Of a DNA stretch of 64,000 nucleotides, positions 25,725 to 33,249 are shown one piece after another; within the stretch, counting starts at the first letter, position 1, and each line of letters opens with the position of its first letter. The notes beneath the pieces were generated by a model. The model saw only the letters and a list, made by a program, of their open reading frames with translations, searched no databases and was not told where the DNA came from. This DNA comes from Glycomyces harbinensis. GTDB taxonomy: Bacteria; Actinomycetota; Actinomycetes; Mycobacteriales; Micromonosporaceae. Location of the stretch: the NCBI RefSeq assembly GCF_900101745.1, contig NZ_FNAD01000020.1, positions 1-64,000 of the forward strand, read 5' to 3'. Made by a program: the position numbers and the translations under genes.

Positions 25725-27494
25725 ATGCACCCCCGGCACGCGCGCATCGACGACAACACGACCGATCGCCGCGTCATCGTGGTGGGCGACAACGGCCTGA
25801 CGCTCCGGTTCATCAAGCACCTCATCGAGCGCTACTCCTTCCGCGTCATCGCCGTCTTCCCCGACGGCCCCGGCGGCCAGCGCGAGGAGATCCGCAAGGA
25901 GTCCGAGGGCAACCGGAACCTGGTCGTGTTCACCCGGCCGCACGTCACCGCCGAGACCATCCGCGAGGCCGGGCTCACCGACGCGTACGCGGTCGCCCTC
26001 ATGGACCAGAACGACGTCGGGAACCTGCATCTGGCCCTGGAGATCCGGGAGATGTCGCACTACCTGGGCGACCAGACGCTCCCGCGGCTGGTCATCCGCA
26101 TGTACAACAACGGGTTGCGCGACAACATCCAGAAGCTCCTGGGCGACGACGACGACGGCGTGTACGTCGAGTCGGACGCCGAGATGGTCGCCGACACGTA
26201 CGCGCTCGCCGCGCTCCAGAAGCTCCCGCCCGGCGACATCGACATCTGGGACCGCCGGCTCTACCTGACGCGGCGGCGAGACGAGCGGGCCGAGACGCAG
26301 TGGCTGGTGGCCAGCGGCAACCGGATCGGCGTCGAGCTCATCGCCGACGACGAGGCCGAGGCGCTGCGGTACCTGTGCCTGGCGCCCGACCGGCGCCAGT
26401 CCCGGTTTCGCCCGATGTGGACGAACATGGTGCGCCGGGTGAAGGAGTCGGCGAGCGCGCTGCGGGGCATGCTCAACAAGAGCCTGGTCGTCCTGTCGAT
26501 CGCGCTGCTGGTGGTCTTCGTGTTCGGCTTCGTGGTCCTGTTGAACGACCACAGCGGCGTGAGCCGTCCCGAGGGCCAGGGCGACGTGTTCTACCTCCTC
26601 GCGCTGCTGGCGGGCGGCGGGATCGACCCGGACATGCAGGCCAGCGGCATGCTCAAGACCACGTACGCGGTGATGACCCTGTCGGGCTCGCTGCTGATCC
26701 CGTTCGCCACCGGCGCCATCGTCCAAGCGGTGGTCGACCGGCGCTACGCGCTCTCGGAGGGCCGGCGGGTGCGGCGGGTCCGCGAGCACGTGATCGTGAT
26801 CGGCCTGGGCAACATGGGGACCCGCGTGGTCGAGAAGCTGCGCGAGCGCAAGATCCCGGTGGTCGCGATCGAGCAGAACCGCGACGCGATGGGCATCCAG
26901 GCGGCGCGCAAGGCCGGCGCGCAGGTGCTGCTGGGCGACGCCAGCAGCCAGCAGATCCTGGAGGAGGCCGACGTCGCGCACTGCCGGTCCCTGGTCTCGA
27001 TGGCCAAGCAGGACACGGCGAACCTGGAGGCGGCCCTGTCGGGGCTGCAGTGCAATCCGTCGCTGCGCACGGTCATGCGCATCTACAACCCCGAGTTCGC
27101 CACGCTGATCCGCCAGAACCTGAACAAGGCGGCCGCCCCGCAGGAGGCGCCCCCGCACGCGTCCTACAGCGCCCCCGAGGTCGCCTCGGCGAGCTTCGCG
27201 CAGCGGCTGACCGACGACAAGGTCCTCGTGACGATCCCGGTGCGCGGGCACATCGCCTACATCGAGGCGTTCGAGATCGGCGAGGGCTCCCGGCTCGACG
27301 ACACCGGCGCGCACCGGGCCACGAAGATCGGCTCGCACCGGCTCCTGGCCGTCAAGCGCCCCGGCGGCACCATCCGGTGGCAGCCGGACGCGGGCTTCCG
27401 CCTCAACGCCGGCGACACGCTCCTGGTGCTGGCGACCCGCAAGGGCCTCAACGACATCCTCGACGACTGCCGCCCCGGCGGGGCCGCCTGGTAG
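25725..27494 (+). CDS. CASTOR/POLLUX-like ion channel protein with two NAD-binding RCK/TrkA-N domains
   Basis: A 589-residue protein. Domain order is a Rossmann TrkA-N domain (VIVVGDNGLTLRFIKHL near residue 20), then a two-helix membrane unit at about 240-330 (LVVLSIALLVVFVFGFVVLL and MTLSGSLLIPFATGAIV). The loop between the helices (YLLALLAGGGIDPD) resembles a pore region. A second TrkA-N domain (VIVIGLGNMGTRVVEKL) and a C-terminal TrkA-C-like domain follow. This order resembles bacterial relatives of plant CASTOR/POLLUX channels. The canonical K+ filter TVGYG is absent, so selectivity is unknown. ATG at 25725 was chosen; the frame upstream runs through the GNAT gene. Confidence 0.85.
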   Translation: MHPRHARIDDNTTDRRVIVVGDNGLTLRFIKHLIERYSFRVIAVFPDGPGGQREEIRKESEGNRNLVVFTRPHVTAETIREAGLTDAYAVALMDQNDVGNLHLALEIREMSHYLGDQTLPRLVIRMYNNGLRDNIQKLLGDDDDGVYVESDAEMVADTYALAALQKLPPGDIDIWDRRLYLTRRRDERAETQWLVASGNRIGVELIADDEAEALRYLCLAPDRRQSRFRPMWTNMVRRVKESASALRGMLNKSLVVLSIALLVVFVFGFVVLLNDHSGVSRPEGQGDVFYLLALLAGGGIDPDMQASGMLKTTYAVMTLSGSLLIPFATGAIVQAVVDRRYALSEGRRVRRVREHVIVIGLGNMGTRVVEKLRERKIPVVAIEQNRDAMGIQAARKAGAQVLLGDASSQQILEEADVAHCRSLVSMAKQDTANLEAALSGLQCNPSLRTVMRIYNPEFATLIRQNLNKAAAPQEAPPHASYSAPEVASASFAQRLTDDKVLVTIPVRGHIAYIEAFEIGEGSRLDDTGAHRATKIGSHRLLAVKRPGGTIRWQPDAGFRLNAGDTLLVLATRKGLNDILDDCRPGGAAW

Positions 27495-27641
27495 GTCGCG
27501 GCGGCGCACTCCGCGAGAGTGTGGTTCCAGCCGGGTGGTCCGGCGCCCCGTGTGACGCTCGCCGTCCCCTGAAAGGCGGCGCAACTTCCCTCCGCCTCGA
27601 TCGTTGAACGGTCGACACATCTCTCACGAAAGGGGCCGACC

Positions 27642-28886
27642 GTGGCGGTAGGCGTGCGGAATCCACGAAGGGGCGCGGCCGGACGCACGCGCCGCAAGAT
27701 CATCCTGGCGGCGACGGCCGGCGCCCTCGCGGTCGGCGCGGCCGCGGTGGTGGTCCCCAGCGCGTTCGCCGAGGACGACCCCGTCGGCACGGCCCTCGGC
27801 GAGGCCGCCGAGATCCTGCCGGTGGACGACTCGGTGCTCGGCCTGATCGACGTCGGCGAGGTCGAGGAGCTGGCCGAGTCGCTCACCTACGCCGACGCCG
27901 GCAGCGCGTTGGAGATCGCCGGTCCCGACGCGGGATACGTGAAGGTGCACTTCGAGCGGCTGCTGCTGAACGCGGGCGACCACGTCACCGTCTCCAGCCC
28001 CGACGGGACCGAGTCCTACACGTACGAGGAGTCGACGGTCGACCAGTGGGCGACGTCGATCACCGGGGACACCGCGATCGTGGAGCTGCACCGCGGCGAG
28101 GGGAGCCCGGAGTCGTCCGCGCTGGGCGTCCTGATCGACAAGGCCGCCTACGGGTTCGCCGCCGACGTCGTGGAGGGCCTGGTGGAGGAGAAGACCGACC
28201 AGGCCCGGCCCGAGGAGAGCATCTGCGCCGAGGACGAGAAGAAGAGCTCCGCCTGCTACCGGTCCTCCTACCCTGAGGTGGTCGAGCACGCCGAGCCGGT
28301 GGCGCGGCTGCTCATCGACGGGACGGTGCTGTGCACGGCGTTCCGGGTGGGCGAGGAGAACCGGCTGCTGACCAACCACCACTGCCTCACCGAGTCGTGG
28401 GAGGCCGCGCAGACCGAGGTGTGGTTCGGATACGACTGCGTCGCCTGCGGTTCGGAGCGGACGAACGTGCCGGTGAAGGTCAGCGGCTCGCAGGTCCTGG
28501 CGACCTCGAAGCCCCTGGACTACACGCTGTTCACGGTGGAGGACTTCTCGCGGATCGAGCGGTTCGGGTACCTGGAGCTGGCGGACCGGCCGGCGAAGCG
28601 CGGCGAGGCGATCTACATCCCGCAGCACCCGTCGGGCCGGCCCACGGAGATCGCGATGGAGTCCTCGGTGGACGGCGGGAACTGCGTGGTCAAGAACGCG
28701 GTCTACGACGGCTACGTGACGGGGAGCGACGTCTCGTACTACTGCGACACGGAGTTCGGGTCCTCGGGCTCGCCGGTGCTGTCGAGGGACACGCACGAGG
28801 TGCTGGCCTTGCACCACTTCGGAGGCTGCCCCAATTCGGGCGTGAACGCGGGCCTCATCAAGGCCGAGATCGGGCACCTGCTCTAA
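27642..28886 (+). CDS. Secreted trypsin-like serine protease
   Basis: A 414-residue exported protease. A twin-Arg-rich signal region leads to a hydrophobic helix and an AFA cleavage site near residue 43. A beta-sandwich N-domain follows (GYVKVHFERLLLNAGDHVTVSS), as in lysyl-endopeptidase-like proteases, then a chymotrypsin-fold domain. The catalytic triad is visible: His247 in TNHHC, Asp293 in KPLDYTLF and Ser375 in FGSSGSP. Paired Cys suggest disulfides. GTG at 27642 follows GAAAGGGG. A strong bidirectional terminator follows. Confidence 0.9.
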   Translation: MAVGVRNPRRGAAGRTRRKIILAATAGALAVGAAAVVVPSAFAEDDPVGTALGEAAEILPVDDSVLGLIDVGEVEELAESLTYADAGSALEIAGPDAGYVKVHFERLLLNAGDHVTVSSPDGTESYTYEESTVDQWATSITGDTAIVELHRGEGSPESSALGVLIDKAAYGFAADVVEGLVEEKTDQARPEESICAEDEKKSSACYRSSYPEVVEHAEPVARLLIDGTVLCTAFRVGEENRLLTNHHCLTESWEAAQTEVWFGYDCVACGSERTNVPVKVSGSQVLATSKPLDYTLFTVEDFSRIERFGYLELADRPAKRGEAIYIPQHPSGRPTEIAMESSVDGGNCVVKNAVYDGYVTGSDVSYYCDTEFGSSGSPVLSRDTHEVLALHHFGGCPNSGVNAGLIKAEIGHLL

Positions 28887-28896
28887 ACCCGCGGAT

Positions 28897-28939
28897 ACGC
28901 CGAGGGGCCGCCCGGTCCGGCCGGGCGGCCCCTCGGCGT
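28897..28939. terminator. Bidirectional hairpin terminator
   Basis: A perfect 19-base stem (28897-28915 with 28921-28939) and 5-base loop lie between the convergent protease gene and the YbaB-like gene. Confidence 0.85.
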
Positions 28940-28959
28940 GTCGAGTCGCGCCCCGCCGT

Positions 28960-29361
28960 CTAGACGGTCCCCTCGGGTTCGTCGGGCGGGGTGAGCTGCT
29001 TGCGGACGCGTTCGGCGATGGCCCGACCGGCGGAGGAGTCCGTGCCGAGGGTCGTCTCGATGATCTCGGCCGAGCGGTCGGCGACCTGGATCTTCGCGGC
29101 CCGGATCGTGTCCATGAGGGCCTGCGAGACCTCTTCGGGGGTGAAGCGCCGGATCAGCTCGGAGAAGAGCACGTCGACGAGGTTCCCGGTCGAGTCGACC
29201 GTGACCTCGACGATCCGGCGCGGGTCCATGACGGTGACCCGCAGCCGCTCCATCTGGTCGCTCATGGCCTGGGTGTCGGCCGCGAGCTGGTCGATCCGGC
29301 CCTTCCAGGCCACCAGCCGGTCCCTGGACGCCTCGGGATCGGGGATGCCGCCGATGGACAT
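28960..29361 (-). CDS. YbaB/EbfC-family protein
   Basis: A 133-residue protein with the YbaB core: a long helix (KGRIDQLAADTQAMSDQMERLRV), beta strands RRIVEVTVDSTGNLVDVLF, then helices (EEVSQALMDTIRAAKIQVADRS). YbaB proteins bind DNA as dimers. Actinomycetes carry many divergent paralogues, some next to WXG100-type genes. ATG at 29361 has GAGGAG upstream; the longer frame to 29409 lacks one. Confidence 0.8.
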   Translation of the reverse strand: MSIGGIPDPEASRDRLVAWKGRIDQLAADTQAMSDQMERLRVTVMDPRRIVEVTVDSTGNLVDVLFSELIRRFTPEEVSQALMDTIRAAKIQVADRSAEIIETTLGTDSSAGRAIAERVRKQLTPPDEPEGTV

Positions 29362-29452
29362 GGAACGCTCCTCAACTCGCCGGACGGCACAGGGGGTCAT
29401 GCGCCGCACACGAGCCGAGAGTCTATCGGGTCGGCGCCAGTCGCGGGGGCCC

Positions 29453-30604
29453 CTAGCGGGCCTGGAGCTCGGCGACGATGGTCGAGTAGTGGGACCGGAT
29501 GCGGTCGTCGGTCGGGTCGTCCTCGGGCGTCCAGTGGACCGACATCCGCTCGTACAGCGTGTTGCGCTGCGCCGGAATGCGCTCGGCGGTGCGGATGAGT
29601 TCGATGAGCTCCGACAGGCGCGAGCGGTGGCGGGCGCCGGCCGAGGAGATCACGTTCTCCTCCAGCATGATCGAGCCCAGGTCGTCCACGCCCAGGTGCA
29701 TGCTGACCTGGCCCGAGGCCTTCCCCGTCGTCAGCCACGAGGACTGGAGGTGCCTCACGTTGTGGAAGAACAGGCGCGCGGTCGCCAAGAGCCGCAGGTA
29801 CTCCAGCGTGGTCGCCTGCGTCCGCCCCTTGAGGTGGTTGTTCTCCGGCTGGTAGGTCCACGGGATGAACGAGCGGAACCCGCCCGTGCGGTCCTGCACG
29901 TCGCGGATCATCCGCAGGTGCTCGATGCGCTCGGCCGCGGTCTCGCCGGTGCCCATCATCATGGTCGCCGTCGACTCCAGGCCCTGCAGGTGCGCGGCCT
30001 CCATGATCTCCAGCCAGCGCTCGCCCGACTCCTTGAGCGGCGCGAGCGCGGTGCGCGGGCGCGCCGGGAGCATCTCGGCGCCCGCCCCGGCGATCGAGTC
30101 GAGCCCGGCGGCCTTGATGCGCCGGATCGACTCGTCGATCGAGGTGCCCGAGACCTTCGACATGTGCGCGATCTCCGACGGGCCGATCGAGTGGATCACC
30201 AGGTCGGGGTATTCGCGCTTGACCGAGGAGAACAGCTCCTCGTAGTACTCGACGCCGAAGTCGGGGTGGTGGCCGCCCTGGAGCATGACCTGCGTGGCGC
30301 CCAGGCCCACGGCCTCGCCGCAGCGGCGCAGGACCTCCTCCATCGGGTGGGCCCAGCCCTCGTCGTGCTTGGGGGCGCGGTAGAAGGCGCAGAACTTGCA
30401 CGCGGTGACGCACACGTTCGTGTAGTTGATGTTGCGGTCGATGATGTAGGTGACGATGTTGTCCCCGATGACGCGCCTGCGGGCCGCGTCGGCGGCCTCG
30501 GCGAGGGGGTGGAAGGGCGCTTCGGTGTAGAGCAGCAGGGCTTCCTCGGCGCTGATGGCGCCGCCGTCGGCGGCGCGGGCGAGGACGTCGTCAATCTCGG
30601 CCAT
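29453..30604 (-). CDS. mqnC: Cyclic dehypoxanthine futalosine synthase MqnC
   Basis: A 383-residue radical-SAM enzyme of the futalosine menaquinone pathway, closing the ring of dehypoxanthine futalosine. The [4Fe-4S] motif is CVTACKFCAF near residue 65, followed by APKHDEGW, MLQGGHHPDFGVEYYE and IPAQRNTLYERMSVHW, all typical of MqnC rather than MqnE. ATG at 30604 is used. mqnA lies upstream on the same strand with a reductase gene between, and mqnE is 6.5 kb away on the other strand. Confidence 0.93.
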   Translation of the reverse strand: MAEIDDVLARAADGGAISAEEALLLYTEAPFHPLAEAADAARRRVIGDNIVTYIIDRNINYTNVCVTACKFCAFYRAPKHDEGWAHPMEEVLRRCGEAVGLGATQVMLQGGHHPDFGVEYYEELFSSVKREYPDLVIHSIGPSEIAHMSKVSGTSIDESIRRIKAAGLDSIAGAGAEMLPARPRTALAPLKESGERWLEIMEAAHLQGLESTATMMMGTGETAAERIEHLRMIRDVQDRTGGFRSFIPWTYQPENNHLKGRTQATTLEYLRLLATARLFFHNVRHLQSSWLTTGKASGQVSMHLGVDDLGSIMLEENVISSAGARHRSRLSELIELIRTAERIPAQRNTLYERMSVHWTPEDDPTDDRIRSHYSTIVAELQAR

Positions 30605-30695
30605 GCACGAAGCGTATCGCCGCAGCGGCGCCGGGGACAGTGCGCCTGAGCGGATTGACTCGTGGGTCTCGGTCGCACCGGCCCGTGGGCGGGCC

Positions 30696-31463
30696 TCAGA
30701 CGGTGTAGAGCTCGGTGTGGATCTCGCGGGCGCCGGCCTCTTCGAGGACCTCCTTGACGCCCAGGACCATCTCGTAGGGCCCGCACAGGAACCACTCGTC
30801 GATCTCGCCGGCGGCGACGGCCGAGCCGAGGAAGTCGCCGAGGCGTTCGGGCGTGAGGCGGCCGGTGAGCAGCGGGGTGGCGCCTTCGGTGCGGGTGCGG
30901 ATGTGGTGCAGGCGCAGGCGGTCGCCGTGGACGCGCGCGAGTTCGCGCAGCTCCTCGGCGAACATGGTGCTCGTCTCGGTCCGGTTGGAGTACAGGAGGG
31001 TGACGCGGGCGCCGGCCTCGAGCGCGGCGGTGCTGATCGCGATGATCGGGGTGATGCCCGACCCGGCGACGACCGACCCGTAGTGGCGGTCGGGGCGGAT
31101 CTCGGTCCAGAAGTGGCCCAGAGGCGGCAGCACTTCGAGGACGTCCCCGGTCTGCAGTCGCCGGTTCGCGTACCCCGAGAAGTTGCCCTTGGGGATCGAG
31201 CGGATGCCCAGGCGCAGGGTGCCGTGCTCGGCGAGTTCGCGCGGGGTGGAGGCGAGGGAGTAGGAGCGGCGCACTTCGGAGCCGTCGGGTTCGACGCGCT
31301 GGAAGGTGAGGTGCTGGCCGGGCTTGAAGTCGAAGGCCTCGCGGAGGTGCTCGGGCACGGCGAGCGTCACCTCGACGGCGTCCTCGGTGAGGGCGCGCAC
31401 GCGGCTGACGGTGAGCTTGTGCCAGGAGGGCCGGGGCCTCCGCTTCTTCAGCTCGACGGCCAC
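30696..31463 (-). CDS. FNR-like flavin reductase without a [2Fe-2S] domain
   Basis: A 255-residue ferredoxin reductase-fold protein. The FAD-binding RRSYSLAST segment is near residue 66, the NAD(P)-binding GSGITPIIAIS near 133 and the C-terminal FLCGPYEMV near 226. It resembles the reductase half of PaaE/HmpA-type proteins but stops at IHTELYTV, where those continue into a Cys-rich [2Fe-2S] domain. No such domain lies in any frame downstream. It would pass electrons to a separate ferredoxin or flavodoxin. It overlaps the mqnA 3' end by 16 bases, so a redox role for the mqn radical-SAM enzymes is plausible but unproven. Confidence 0.85.
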   Translation of the reverse strand: MAVELKKRRPRPSWHKLTVSRVRALTEDAVEVTLAVPEHLREAFDFKPGQHLTFQRVEPDGSEVRRSYSLASTPRELAEHGTLRLGIRSIPKGNFSGYANRRLQTGDVLEVLPPLGHFWTEIRPDRHYGSVVAGSGITPIIAISTAALEAGARVTLLYSNRTETSTMFAEELRELARVHGDRLRLHHIRTRTEGATPLLTGRLTPERLGDFLGSAVAAGEIDEWFLCGPYEMVLGVKEVLEEAGAREIHTELYTV

Positions 31464-32404
31464 AGCGGGTTCCCTTTCTTCGCGGGTGTTCGGGGAGTTC
31501 GGATCCGGGCGCCGGGCCCGGCGGCGAAGAACTCCGGCCCGCCTTCGGGCAGCGCCGCGATGCGGCTCGCCGGGTCGGGGCCCATACCGGTGTAACGGGC
31601 CGCTCGGGAGGCGAATTCCCGCAGTCCGGCGAGGTGTCGCTCACTGAGGCCGAACTGGAGCCGGTCGAAGTACTCGGCGAGCGCGGCGGGCTCGAAGGGC
31701 TCCCAGCGGGCGGCGGAGGCGACGACCTCGTCGATCTCCTCGCGGCTGCGGCGCACCGATTCGGTGAAGGCGAGGTGGACGTCCTTGACGATGCCGGGGC
31801 TGGCCTCGGCGTAGTCGCGGCGGACGGCCCAGACGGCGAAGACCATCGGCAGGCCGGTCCAGTCGCGCCATTCGGCGGCGAGGTCGAGCACGTGGTGGCC
31901 CTGGGGGTCGTGGTGGACGCGCAGGGCCTCGTCGCCGATGAGGACGGCGGCGTCGGCGCCGCGGCCGTCGAAGGAGCCCTCGAGCGCGGAGGCGAGGTCG
32001 GGCGATGTGACGGTGTAGGAGGGCTTGCGGCCGTAGCGGTCTTCGAGGAGCATCCGTCCGAGGAGGACGCCGGTGCGCGAGTGGGAGGCGAGCGCGACGC
32101 GCGGGGCGGCCGGGAGTTCGACGAGGGGGACCCGGGAGACGAGGTTGACGCTCAGGACCGGGCCGTCGGCGGCCACCGCGGGGTCGGGGATGAGCACGAG
32201 GTCGTCGGCGTGGCGGAGGTATTCGACGAGGGTGATCGGGCCGATGTCGAGGTCGCCGTCGACCAGGAGGCGGCTGAGCTCGTCGGGCGCGGCGCGGTGG
32301 AGGTCGAGCTCGAGCAGCGCGCCGGTGCGGGCGAGTCCCCAGTAGATGGGCATGCAGTTGAGGAACGCGATGTGGCCGACCCTGGGACGCCTGGCGATGT
32401 TCAC
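31448..32404 (-). CDS. mqnA: Chorismate dehydratase MqnA
   Basis: A 318-residue periplasmic-binding-fold enzyme that dehydrates chorismate to 3-enolpyruvyl-benzoate, the first step of the futalosine pathway. Diagnostic segments are VGHIAFLNCMPIYWGL near the start, GDLDIGPITLVEYLRH, ALASHSRTGVLLGRMLL and AAVLIGDEALR. GTG at 32404 begins VNIARRPRVGH. The last 30 or so residues (GPGARIRTPRTPAKKGN) form an odd basic extension overlapping the reductase start. A triple 22-base repeat lies upstream at 32571-32636. Confidence 0.92.
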   Translation of the reverse strand: MNIARRPRVGHIAFLNCMPIYWGLARTGALLELDLHRAAPDELSRLLVDGDLDIGPITLVEYLRHADDLVLIPDPAVAADGPVLSVNLVSRVPLVELPAAPRVALASHSRTGVLLGRMLLEDRYGRKPSYTVTSPDLASALEGSFDGRGADAAVLIGDEALRVHHDPQGHHVLDLAAEWRDWTGLPMVFAVWAVRRDYAEASPGIVKDVHLAFTESVRRSREEIDEVVASAARWEPFEPAALAEYFDRLQFGLSERHLAGLREFASRAARYTGMGPDPASRIAALPEGGPEFFAAGPGARIRTPRTPAKKGNPLWPSS

Positions 32405-32570
32405 AGCTTCGACCGTAGCCTGTCGCGCGGCAAGGGGACCGGTGAGCGGGGGCGGCGTCGCCGACATCACCGGGACGCGGCGCGGACCGGGGAAACGCGA
32501 ACGGAGGGTCCCGGCAAATCGGACATCCGGGATCCCCCCGATGCAACGATATTCGGCCCCTGCGACATCG

Positions 32571-32636
32571 CCTCGGGGCGAATGACGCTCAGCCTCGGGG
32601 CGAATGATGCTCAGGCTTGGGACGAACGGTGCTGAT
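32571..32636. repeat. Three tandem 22-base repeats upstream of mqnA
   Basis: Units at 32571-32592 and 32593-32614 differ at one base; the unit at 32615-32636 is diverged. Each contains GGGCGAATGA or a variant (GGGACGAACG). They lie about 165-230 bases upstream of mqnA and just beyond the 3' hairpin of the HPr gene. Direct repeats at one-helical-turn multiples (22 bases) suit cooperative protein binding. Confidence 0.75.
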
Positions 32637-32647
32637 GCGCCTGCGGG

Positions 32648-32682
32648 GGCGGTGCCGTGCCGTCCCCCGGCACGGCACCGCC
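32648..32682 (-). terminator. Hairpin after the HPr-like gene
   Basis: A perfect 14-base stem (GGCGGTGCCGTGCC / GGCACGGCACCGCC) with a 7-base loop lies downstream of the HPr-like gene on the minus strand. Confidence 0.65.
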
Positions 32683-32736
32683 GCCGCTCCGGCCCGGCAC
32701 CCGGCATCCCGCTGCTGCCGAGCGGTCGTCGGCTGC

Positions 32737-33030
32737 CTAGTGGTCGTCGATGTCGCCGATCTCGCCGCCGGCGCCGATGCGGGCGTCGTCGGTCACTAGC
32801 GCGACGAGCCGGTCGAGGACCTCCTCGTCGTCGGCTTCGATGACGATCGCATCGCCCGGGCGCACGTCCAAGGTCAGCACCTGCAGGATCGACTTGGCGT
32901 CGTGCGCGCCGCCGCCGGGCTTCGCGATCGCGACCTCGCCATCGGCCTCGGCGGCGGTCTCGACGAAGACCGTCGCGGGCCTGGCCTGGATCCCGACCTC
33001 CGTGGTCACTGTCACACGGCGTTCGGCCAT
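32737..33030 (-). CDS. HPr-family protein with Gln15 (Crh-like)
   Basis: A 97-residue HPr fold. In PTS HPr the motif G-L-H-A-R-P-A carries His15, which takes phosphate from enzyme I. Here it reads GIQARPA with codon CAG at 32986-32988, so residue 15 is Gln. Arg17 and the regulatory Ser region (AKSILQVLTLDV, Ser near 47) are kept. The same His-to-Gln change defines Bacillus Crh, which cannot do PTS transfer but is phosphorylated on Ser46 to act with CcpA. An acidic C-terminal tail (GEIGDIDDH) is extra. No ptsI or other PTS gene is nearby. ATG at 33030 follows GAGGAG. Confidence 0.85.
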   Translation of the reverse strand: MAERRVTVTTEVGIQARPATVFVETAAEADGEVAIAKPGGGAHDAKSILQVLTLDVRPGDAIVIEADDEEVLDRLVALVTDDARIGAGGEIGDIDDH

Positions 33031-33249
33031 GCTCCTCACCCTCCCCGTTCGCGCGGGGCACGGGCCTCGGACCGGCCCGGCCCCCGCGCCGTCAGCGGGC
33101 CGCCTCGGCGTCCCGTCAGCACCAGGATGGACCGCCGCAAGGGACGGTGTAAGACTTTTCGTGCTATTGCAGCGGGAAGCGGTACACAACGGGACCGGAC
33201 GGCAGCGGATCGGGGTGTGTTCGGGACCCCGATGCCATTGAGCCCGCGG

